From NCBI GenBank assembly GCA_958429225.1, contig CAUAJB010000078.1, positions 1 through 7,653 of the forward strand: 7,653 nt of DNA. The letters are read 5' to 3'. The position numbers and the translations under genes were made by a program. Position 1 is the first letter of the stretch. Each line of letters opens with the position of its first letter. The DNA is from an uncultured Collinsella sp. (GTDB lineage: Bacteria > Actinomycetota > Coriobacteriia > Coriobacteriales > Coriobacteriaceae). Below the pieces are notes generated by a model. The model was given only the letters and a program-made list of their open reading frames with translations. It did no database searches and was not told where the DNA came from. Of this stretch, positions 1 through 4,508 are shown piece after piece.

Positions 1-590
1 TCGGGGTCGGCAAAGTAGTGGAACTCGTCCATGGCCACGCAGCCCACGTCGGCGTCCTCACCCTCGCGTAGCGCATCGTTGGCAAGGATTTCGGCCGTGC
101 AACAGATAACGGGCGCCTTGGTGTTGATATGCGTGTCGCCGGTGATCATACCGACGTTATCGCGGCCGAGCACCTGTACCAGATCGAAGAACTTTTCGCT
201 GACCAAGGCCTTGATAGGGGCCGTGTAATAGCAACGTTTGCCCTGCGCCATGCCCATAAAGAGCATGCCCAGCGCGACGAGCGATTTGCCCGATCCGGTT
301 GGTGTTCCCAAAATGACGTGATCACCGGCAGCCAGGTCCATGAGGGCCTCTTCTTGGTGATCCCACAGCTCAATGCCACGGTCGCTCGTCCACTCAAAGA
401 AGCGTTCGAAGGCCTGATCGGGTGTGAGCCATGGTTCGGGCTCGCTGCCGTCCTCGGGCTCCCACCAGGTGGGGGAGAGCGCGCCGAGGGAGCCGAACTC
501 GGCTTCGGTGCCCGTACCGCCCGAGAACGAGCTGGCGGCGCCGGCGCCGGAGACGGTGCTGGCGGCGGTATCTGTCGTGGTCTGTGCCAT
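1..590 (-). CDS. Ski2-like DExH-box RNA helicase, N-terminal part (C-terminus outside window)
   Basis: An open minus-strand frame starts with ATG at 590 and runs off the left edge, giving the first 196 residues. Residues 1-40 are a Ser/Thr/Ala/Gly-rich, probably disordered leader. Then come a WDHQEEAL segment (76-83, Q-motif position), Walker A GTPTGSGKS (95-103), motif Ia YTAPIKALVSEKF (122-134), CTAEIL (164-169) and the DEFH Walker B box (188-191). This motif order and wording matches the actinobacterial superfamily 2 helicases of Ski2/HelY type, especially the group with a DUF3516 region, which from memory run to roughly 800-850 residues. They are expected to be cytosolic ATP-driven RNA (or RNA/DNA) unwinding enzymes; a precise substrate cannot be read from this part. 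The gene follows the TrmB-like gene by 98 bases on the same strand, and only a weak purine-rich ribosome site (AGAGAAAG) precedes the ATG. Helicase class is near certain; the DUF3516 subgroup is likely. Confidence 0.88.
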   Translation of the reverse strand, partial: MAQTTTDTAASTVSGAGAASSFSGGTGTEAEFGSLGALSPTWWEPEDGSEPEPWLTPDQAFERFFEWTSDRGIELWDHQEEALMDLAAGDHVILGTPTGSGKSLVALGMLFMGMAQGKRCYYTAPIKALVSEKFFDLVQVLGRDNVGMITGDTHINTKAPVICCTAEILANDALREGEDADVGCVAMDEFHYFADP

Positions 591-634
591 GTGTTTGCTT
601 TCTCTCGCGATTGCCCGCCAACTATTATGGCGTA

Positions 635-657
635 GCGTCGGCGCGGGGCGCCAGCGC
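635..657 (-). repeat. GC-rich inverted repeat in the spacer before the helicase gene
   Basis: Arms 635-644 and 648-657 pair around a GGG loop, with one mismatch and one G-T wobble. The inner five pairs (GGCGC/GCGCC) are perfect. No T-run follows on either strand, so it does not look like an intrinsic terminator. It lies in the 98-base spacer between the TrmB-like gene and the helicase gene and could be an mRNA hairpin or simply GC-rich sequence. Confidence 0.3.
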
Positions 658-688
658 GCGAGAAAATGCAGGAAATGGGCGCGTGAAG

Positions 689-1528
689 TTAGTGCTCTTG
701 CGGCAGGCGCTTCTTGCCCTTGCGGGCACGGTTTCTAAAGTTCTCGACGGCTTCTTCCATGCCCAGAGGTACATAGGTGAGCTCTTCGAGGTTATCGGGT
801 AGATAGCAGGCAAGGCTTTGCTCCTGCGCGCGGCCCGCCGCGAGCTGTTCATCGCTGGGCTGCGCGCCGGGTGTGGCGCAAATGCCATAGACGGCGGCAC
901 CCATCTCACGCGTGCGGCATTCATATTCGGTCTCGGGATGCTCGGGATGGTCGCGGCGGACGTCGTCGCTTACCCAAAGCGTATCGTAGCCGGCCGCGGC
1001 AAACTGTCCCAGGGCGTAATCGCGCAACGGCTTGCTGTCGGTGCGCAGTGTGACGGTAGCGCCGGCTGAAAAGAGCGGGCGGTAGAGCATCAGATGGTCG
1101 ACATGGACGAGTCGTTTTTTAGCGTACTTGGCCTTGGGCTGCGGCGTGGGAAAGTTAATGGTGATGGCATCGAGCTCGCCTGCAGCAAACAACTGCGGCA
1201 GCGATGCGGCACCTCGGGGCAGGACGAGTGCGTTGGACAGCTCCTGCTCGCAGATTTTCTGCGCGGCATAGGCGATGCAGATGGGCTCCTGGTCCATACC
1301 GATAAAGAGCGTGTTTGGCTCGTGGGCCGCGCGCTCTACAAGGTACGTTCCCTTGCCACAACCAAGATCAAGGTGAAGGTGTTCGAAAGGCTTGCCGCCA
1401 GCCGGCGCGCAAGCCTTGCGCCAATCTCCGGCATAGGCTTCGGGGTTCGTCTCAATCGCATCGGCGTAGCGCTCCAGGCGCTCCTCGAGCACAAAGTTCT
1501 TAGGCGTGCGAACGTGGACGGCTCCCAT
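689..1528 (-). CDS. trmB: Divergent TrmB-like tRNA (guanine-N7) methyltransferase
   Basis: A 279-residue protein with the architecture of TrmB, which uses SAM to make m7G46 in the tRNA variable loop. Visible are the SAM-binding loop LDLGCGKG (53-60), the acidic residue after strand 2 (GMDQ, D79), the family segment NFPTPQPK (125-132) followed by KKRLV (137-141), the TD pair in LRTDS (161-165) and the C-terminal T-x-x-E signature TEYE (200-203). Two oddities stand out. The usual DPW in the (S/P)DPW(P/H)K motif reads TPQ here, losing a normally conserved acidic residue. A tail of about 60 residues (216-279), ending in a basic stretch, extends beyond the usual family length of roughly 210-240. 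The start at 1528 is supported by AAGGAG five bases upstream. It lies between the Trm9-like gene and the helicase gene on the same strand. The fold is secure; activity and target base are less so. Confidence 0.82.
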   Translation of the reverse strand: MGAVHVRTPKNFVLEERLERYADAIETNPEAYAGDWRKACAPAGGKPFEHLHLDLGCGKGTYLVERAAHEPNTLFIGMDQEPICIAYAAQKICEQELSNALVLPRGAASLPQLFAAGELDAITINFPTPQPKAKYAKKRLVHVDHLMLYRPLFSAGATVTLRTDSKPLRDYALGQFAAAGYDTLWVSDDVRRDHPEHPETEYECRTREMGAAVYGICATPGAQPSDEQLAAGRAQEQSLACYLPDNLEELTYVPLGMEEAVENFRNRARKGKKRLPQEH

Positions 1529-1550
1529 GAGGCTCCTTGGTCATAAGTAT

Positions 1551-1572
1551 GGAACGCATAGCCGCGCGTTCC
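1551..1572 (-). repeat. Inverted repeat in the leader of the TrmB-like gene
   Basis: GGAACGC (1551-1557) and GCGTTCC (1566-1572) are perfect seven-base arms around eight bases. In minus-strand RNA an eighth U-G pair can form inside, leaving a six-base loop. It lies 22 bases upstream of the start codon and just ahead of the AAGGAG ribosome site, so it would sit in the mRNA leader if transcription starts further upstream. It may be an operator or a leader hairpin; the sequence does not decide. Confidence 0.4.
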
Positions 1573-1584
1573 GTCAGTGGGTTG

Positions 1585-1608
1585 AAAAAGGGTGGGCATA
1601 GTTTGCCC
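1585..1608 (-). terminator. Weak terminator-like hairpin between the two methyltransferase genes
   Basis: On the minus strand GGGCA (1608-1604), a five-base loop and TGCCC (1598-1594) form a short stem. It is followed after four bases by five T residues (1589-1585). The stem is short and the T-run is displaced, so this could at most be a leaky terminator or attenuator between the Trm9-like and TrmB-like genes. Confidence 0.25.
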
Positions 1609-1629
1609 GAAAGATGCGGCACGGCCCGG

Positions 1630-1642
1630 CGGCGAGTCGCCG
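1630..1642 (-). repeat. 13-base palindrome just after the Trm9-like stop codon
   Basis: CGGCGA, one central base and TCGCCG form a perfect palindrome starting five bases downstream of the Trm9-like stop codon. As RNA it would fold into a five-pair stem with a three-base loop. No T-run follows directly. It may protect the 3' end of the message or be part of a weak termination region together with the hairpin at 1594-1608. Confidence 0.35.
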
Positions 1643-1646
1643 ATAC

Positions 1647-2519
1647 CTACAGGCGCTTGAGAATCACATAGCGGTTGAGCTCGCCGCTGCGACCGTCGGC
1701 GTGGAAGCGCTCAAGCTCACGCACGGGGACCTCGCCGCTCTTGTAGAACGTACGGACGCCGCGCACCAGGTCGGTGATCTGCTGATCGTCAAAGTGATGG
1801 CAATAGCGGTAGGCGTGGCGGTCGTTTTGCCAGCCAATGAGGTGGTCGCCGGCTTCAAACTGCGTGGAATCGTAACCCTCAAACGGAGGGGTGAGCTCGG
1901 CGCGGGCTTCGGCGCGAACGGCCTTGCGCGCCATGCGCTCGTCATTCATAAACTCCCAAAAGCTGATGGCGATGATGCCGCCCGGGCGTGTCTGGCGCAC
2001 CAGGGCGTCGAGCACGCGCACGCGGTACTCGCACGACGGCACGTGGTGCATAAAGCCAAAGCAGACCGAGATGTCGGCGAGCGGGGCGTCGAAAAGCACG
2101 TCGGGCGTCTCGGCGGGATTGAGTTTCATAAGGGCATCGAGCACGTCGAGTTCCTGGAAGTGCAGGTTGGGAATGCGCAGGGCGTGGCCACGTGCATCGA
2201 TGGCCAGGTCCTGGCATGAGTCGACGCCATAGAACTCAAACGGGCAGCTGGCATCTGCCGAGGGATTTGCACCGTCGACGCCCTTGGCGGCAAGTGCGCC
2301 GCCGGCGGCAAAGTTCTCGAATCGCATATTGCCGCAGGCAAGGTCGAAGACGCGGACGGGATGCTCGATCGTGGCGACGTCGAGCTGTTCGAGCGCGATG
2401 TCCATGGTGCGAACCCAGCCCGGCCACGGGGCCTGGCGCGTATCGGAGAAGGAGGCGGAGTGCTCGCGATAGAACGTGTTGTTGAGCTGGATGAGCGATG
2501 AGGCGAAATCGCGGTTCAC
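1647..2519 (-). CDS. Trm9/ALKBH8-like class I SAM-dependent methyltransferase, candidate tRNA wobble-uridine enzyme
   Basis: From the chosen GTG start this gives 290 residues. Near the N-terminus lies the segment FYREHSASFSDTRQAPWP (residues 16-33), matching the F-S-x-T-R-x-x-P-W-P stretch that opens yeast Trm9 and the methyltransferase domain of human ALKBH8. Then follow the SAM motif FDLACGN (58-64), a Gly/Ala/Asp-rich insertion of about 30 residues before YGVD (97-100), the post-III segment RPGGIIAISFWEF, and RYCHHF (238-243), which resembles the R-Y-Y-H-x-F element of Trm9. Trm9 methylates carboxymethyluridine (cm5U34) to mcm5U34, so this product could act on a cm5U made by the Elp3 encoded in this window. 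That role is inference; a generic methyltransferase type 11/12 call is the fallback. GTG 2519 is preferred over ATG 2567 because GGAGGGAG precedes it and similarity begins just after it. ATG 2567 would add 16 unremarkable residues. Confidence 0.75.
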   Translation of the reverse strand: MNRDFASSLIQLNNTFYREHSASFSDTRQAPWPGWVRTMDIALEQLDVATIEHPVRVFDLACGNMRFENFAAGGALAAKGVDGANPSADASCPFEFYGVDSCQDLAIDARGHALRIPNLHFQELDVLDALMKLNPAETPDVLFDAPLADISVCFGFMHHVPSCEYRVRVLDALVRQTRPGGIIAISFWEFMNDERMARKAVRAEARAELTPPFEGYDSTQFEAGDHLIGWQNDRHAYRYCHHFDDQQITDLVRGVRTFYKSGEVPVRELERFHADGRSGELNRYVILKRL

Positions 2520-2528
2520 GGCGCGGGA

Positions 2529-2536
2529 CTCCCTCC
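2529..2536 (-). promoter_or_regulatory. Ribosome binding site that favours GTG 2519 as the start
   Basis: On the minus strand GGAGGGAG lies nine bases before GTG at 2519-2517. The in-frame ATG at 2567 has no comparable purine-rich site in front of it. This decides in favour of the shorter protein, although the spacing is at the long end. Confidence 0.5.
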
Positions 2537-2553
2537 GTTGGCGGTGCGGAATA

Positions 2554-2576
2554 AACGGTACGACCATACTACCGTT
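2554..2576. repeat. Perfect 7-base inverted repeat AACGGTA-N9-TACCGTT
   Basis: AACGGTA (2554-2560) and TACCGTT (2570-2576) are perfect complements separated by nine bases. With the GTG start at 2519 the repeat lies wholly in the leader of the Trm9-like gene, downstream of the promoter candidate at 2668-2640. With the ATG start at 2567 it would straddle that start codon. Arm length and spacing fit a dimeric operator, or a leader hairpin. A binding protein cannot be named. Confidence 0.4.
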
Positions 2577-2639
2577 AACGCCGCAACGGGGACAACCAAG
2601 CTACGGGTCATTGCTTTGTTTGGACACATTTCCGCAGCT

Positions 2640-2668
2640 CATATGTGCCCGCAACCGCCGGTTGTCAA
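2640..2668 (-). promoter_or_regulatory. Candidate promoter of the minus-strand methyltransferase-helicase cluster
   Basis: Reading leftwards, a perfect TTGACA (2668-2663) is followed after exactly 17 bases by CATATG (2645-2640), a poor -10 box (three of six). Transcription would begin near 2633, giving a leader of roughly 110 bases to GTG 2519. The perfect -35 and ideal spacing support it; the weak -10 limits confidence. Confidence 0.4.
2652..2664. promoter_or_regulatory. Palindromic operator candidate CAACCGCCGGTTG
   Basis: Six-base arms CAACCG and CGGTTG flank a single central base as a perfect palindrome. It lies inside the spacer between the -35 and -10 boxes of the minus-strand promoter candidate and touches the -35 hexamer, a position where a bound protein would block RNA polymerase. 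The divergently encoded XRE-type regulator starting 122 bases to the right is the nearest candidate ligand. That link is inference. Confidence 0.4.
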
Positions 2669-2776
2669 AAATCTCACTAGAATAGGTGGCATGTTTTTGG
2701 CGGTGGCGGATAGATTTTAACTGTGCAAGGCGCCTTAAGAACAAAAGCGGTCCGGCGGCACGGCTGGCAAAAGCAT

Positions 2777-2782
2777 AGGAGG
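2777..2782 (+). promoter_or_regulatory. Strong ribosome binding site of the XRE regulator
   Basis: AGGAGG, the full anti-16S complement, lies four bases before ATG 2787 and fixes that start. It is the strongest such site in the window. Confidence 0.8.
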
Positions 2783-2786
2783 AACC

Positions 2787-3509
2787 ATGAATGTAGAAAC
2801 TGCGCAGCGGCTCGCCGACCTTCGCCGCAGCAAAGGCTTTAGCCAAGAAGGGCTGGCGCGAAAGCTGGGGCTGTCGCGCCAGGCGGTCAGCAAATGGGAG
2901 CGCGCGGAGAGCTCGCCCGATACCGAGAACCTGATCTCGCTCGCCAAGCTTTATGGCGTGAGTCTGGACGAGCTGCTCAATCCGAGCGACGAGATCGAGG
3001 ACGATATCGAGTTTGAGAACGAGGACCGCGCCCGCCAGCGCGAGGCCGAGGCGGCAGAGCGCGCTCGCACCCATGAGGCGGCGGTGCGCGCCACCGAAGC
3101 GGCAACGCAGGCGAGTGATGCCGCGGCTAAGGCGGCACAGGCGGCAAGCTGGAGTGCACAGGCCGCCAACGCTGCTACGGCGCAGGCGACGAGTGGCCAC
3201 GCAGTTGGCTCGACTCCGGTGAAGGGCCCCTTCCAGTCGTTCCCGTATTGGGCCGTGTGCTGGCTGCTGTTCTTTTTGCTGATGTTCCTGGTTGGTGCCA
3301 GCCCTTTTCCCGCACTGATCTTCTTTACGATTCCCATCTATCACTGGGTGGCGCGTGCGCTCGATGGCGATTGGGCGCGCGGGGATATCCAGGTTGGTCC
3401 GGCGCCGGTGGCGGTCAAGGCCCAGGGGAAGGATACTTCTGCGGAACCTGATGCTGACGTGGCTACCGCAGCCACCGCTGAGCCGTGTGCCAAAGAGGGT
3501 GACGAATGA
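2787..3509 (+). CDS. Membrane-anchored XRE-family HTH regulator
   Basis: A 240-residue protein. Residues 5-60 form a Cro/C1-type helix-turn-helix domain, with SQEGLARKLGLSRQAVSKWE (19-38) as the classic helix 2-3 segment and a following LISLAKLYGVSLDELL helix pair. Residues 67-80 are very acidic. Residues 81-135 are an Ala/Glu/Arg-rich stretch, probably one long helix or coiled coil. A hydrophobic segment follows at about 154-171 and a second, weaker one at 175-189, then an Ala- and acid-rich tail (190-240). The DNA-binding head should therefore be cytosolic and tethered to the membrane. The next gene overlaps it by four bases and encodes a membrane-anchored DUF4097 protein, so the two probably form a sensor-regulator pair, perhaps for envelope stress. 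The target may be the palindromes upstream. HTH and membrane segment are clear; function is inferred. Confidence 0.85.
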   Translation: MNVETAQRLADLRRSKGFSQEGLARKLGLSRQAVSKWERAESSPDTENLISLAKLYGVSLDELLNPSDEIEDDIEFENEDRARQREAEAAERARTHEAAVRATEAATQASDAAAKAAQAASWSAQAANAATAQATSGHAVGSTPVKGPFQSFPYWAVCWLLFFLLMFLVGASPFPALIFFTIPIYHWVARALDGDWARGDIQVGPAPVAVKAQGKDTSAEPDADVATAATAEPCAKEGDE

Positions 3510-4405
3510 TGAAGCTTTCGCATGAATCCAGGCTGCGTCTGGGCGTTGGCATCGGAGCGTTTGTGCTCATCATCGGGCTTGTTTTTGGCATTTCACGGAC
3601 TTTGATTCATTATGATGGCCCGTGGGATCTCGACGATGTCGTATCCGGCTTGTCTGGTATGGACGATGCGGTTGACGAGGACAATCTCTTGGACGACGGC
3701 AGCTATTCCGCTCGGCCTCAGCAACTTTCGAGCGAAACGTTTGATGCCGACGCGTTCACATCGCTTGACCTGGATGTGACGTCGGGCACGGTCGAGGTCA
3801 AACACGTCTCCGGCGGGCCGGTGCGCGTAATTGAAAGCGGTCGCGTGGCAACGGGGACCGTTGCCTTCGATGCGGCAACCCAGAACCTGGCCGAAATCAA
3901 GGGCTCTACGCTCAAGATTCGCCAGTTCGATTGCGATGACGAGCGCGCCATTGACCGCACGGTTACCGTCGAACTGCCGCGCGAAGTTGCCGATAACCTG
4001 GTCGGCATTACGGCGAAGGTGGGATCGGGTGATCTGACGGTCGCGGGCATTGCGTGCCATGACCTCAACCTGACTTTGGACTCGGGAGATGTTGAGTTTA
4101 CTGGCACCGTGACCGATACCCTGAATGCCGAGGTCGGTTTGGGCGATGTGACGTTCGAGCTCTATCAGGCCCCCGCGAAGTCGATGGACGTGAGTGTGGG
4201 CTCGGGCGACGTGGAAATAGCGGTTCCGAACTCAACGGGCTTTAAGGCGAGCCTAACTGTGGGCAGCGGTGACTTCGAGAGCGATTTCCTTCCGCTTGGC
4301 TACGACGGCGAGACCATATTGAATCATGAATTCGACAACGGTGATAAGTCTGCCACGTATCGTTTTAAGGTCGGTTCGGGCGACATGTCGTTTGATCCGG
4401 AGTGA
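3506..4405 (+). CDS. Membrane-anchored DUF4097-type beta-strand repeat protein
   Basis: A 299-residue protein with a short basic N-terminus, one strong transmembrane segment (12-29), an acidic low-complexity linker (38-70) and an all-beta domain. The domain contains a recurring short motif around V-G-S-G-D: VTSGTVEV (91-98), VGSGDLTV (172-179), LDSGDVEF (191-198), VGLGDVTF (210-217), VGSGDVEI (231-238), VGSGDFES (252-259) and VGSGDMSF (289-296). From 172 to 252 these recur every 19-21 residues, as in the DUF4097 'putative adhesin' beta-helix-like domain. Topology (few positive charges after the membrane segment) puts the domain outside the cell. DUF4097 proteins commonly accompany HTH or PspC/Lia-type envelope regulators. 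The start overlaps the upstream stop in ATGA, with GAGGG six bases before it, so translation is probably coupled; ATG 3509 is an equally usable start one codon later. Confidence 0.82.
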   Translation: MMKLSHESRLRLGVGIGAFVLIIGLVFGISRTLIHYDGPWDLDDVVSGLSGMDDAVDEDNLLDDGSYSARPQQLSSETFDADAFTSLDLDVTSGTVEVKHVSGGPVRVIESGRVATGTVAFDAATQNLAEIKGSTLKIRQFDCDDERAIDRTVTVELPREVADNLVGITAKVGSGDLTVAGIACHDLNLTLDSGDVEFTGTVTDTLNAEVGLGDVTFELYQAPAKSMDVSVGSGDVEIAVPNSTGFKASLTVGSGDFESDFLPLGYDGETILNHEFDNGDKSATYRFKVGSGDMSFDPE

Positions 4406-4415
4406 CGACGGCGGG

Positions 4416-4445
4416 CTAAGTCCGCAAACTTAGATGCTTAGATGC
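4416..4445. repeat. Short inverted and tandem repeats after the DUF4097 gene
   Basis: CTAAGT (4416-4421) and ACTTAG (4428-4433) are perfect complements around six bases. CTTAGATG occurs twice in tandem (4429-4436, 4437-4444). There is no T-run after the hairpin. This may be part of the 3' end of the preceding operon or may be chance. Confidence 0.3.
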
Positions 4446-4456
4446 GCTGTTTGATG

Positions 4457-4490
4457 AAGGCGTCGGGGCCGCGGTCGGCTTCGGCGCCTT
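4457..4490 (+). terminator. Likely intrinsic terminator of the XRE-DUF4097 operon
   Basis: Bases 4457-4471 pair with 4476-4490 around the tetraloop CGGT, giving a continuous 15-pair stem that includes three G-U wobbles. Bases following it are TGCCTTTAC, a broken rather than ideal T-tract. The wobbles become A-C mismatches on the opposite strand, so the fold favours plus-strand RNA, as expected for a terminator located 52 bases after the DUF4097 stop codon. The stem ends only six bases before the -10 box of elp3. Confidence 0.55.
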
Positions 4491-4496
4491 TGCCTT

Positions 4497-4502
4497 TACA
4501 AT
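4497..4502 (+). promoter_or_regulatory. -10 box of a probably leaderless elp3 promoter
   Basis: TACAAT (five of six TATAAT positions) ends six bases before ATG 4509, so transcription would begin at or next to the A of the start codon. This TANNNT placement is the known signature of leaderless genes in actinobacteria. No Shine-Dalgarno at workable distance exists: GGGG at 4503-4506 is only two bases from the ATG. No good -35 hexamer is visible, which is common for this class. Confidence 0.55.
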
Positions 4503-4508
4503 GGGGAC

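Larger units (their letters stand above)
2568..2786. other. Divergent intergenic region
   Basis: This stretch separates the minus-strand Trm9-like gene from the plus-strand XRE regulator gene. It holds the minus-strand promoter candidate, the CAACCG/CGGTTG palindrome, and a perfect ten-base palindrome AAGGCGCCTT at 2727-2736. For the plus strand, TAGAAT (2678-2683) and TAGATT (2711-2716) resemble -10 boxes, but neither has a recognisable -35 box at normal spacing. I see no small gene here. Confidence 0.5.

Noticed and set aside
624..629. CATAAT on the minus strand as a -10 box for the helicase gene
   Set aside because: Five of six positions match, but at 17 bases upstream there is only GGCGCC, and it lies next to a GC-rich hairpin. 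It is too weak alone to call a promoter.
129..635. Plus-strand open frame (168 codons) across the helicase N-terminus
   Set aside because: The minus strand encodes Walker A and DEFH motifs in frame; the plus-strand product is Gly/Ala/Arg-rich and lacks any domain.
1614..2219. Plus-strand open frame (201 codons) opposite the Trm9-like gene
   Set aside because: The minus-strand frame here carries clear methyltransferase motifs; the plus-strand frame shows none and mirrors its codon structure.
4501..4503. ATG eight bases before the elp3 start as an alternative start
   Set aside because: It is out of frame with elp3 and overlaps the -10 box, so it cannot be used for this protein.
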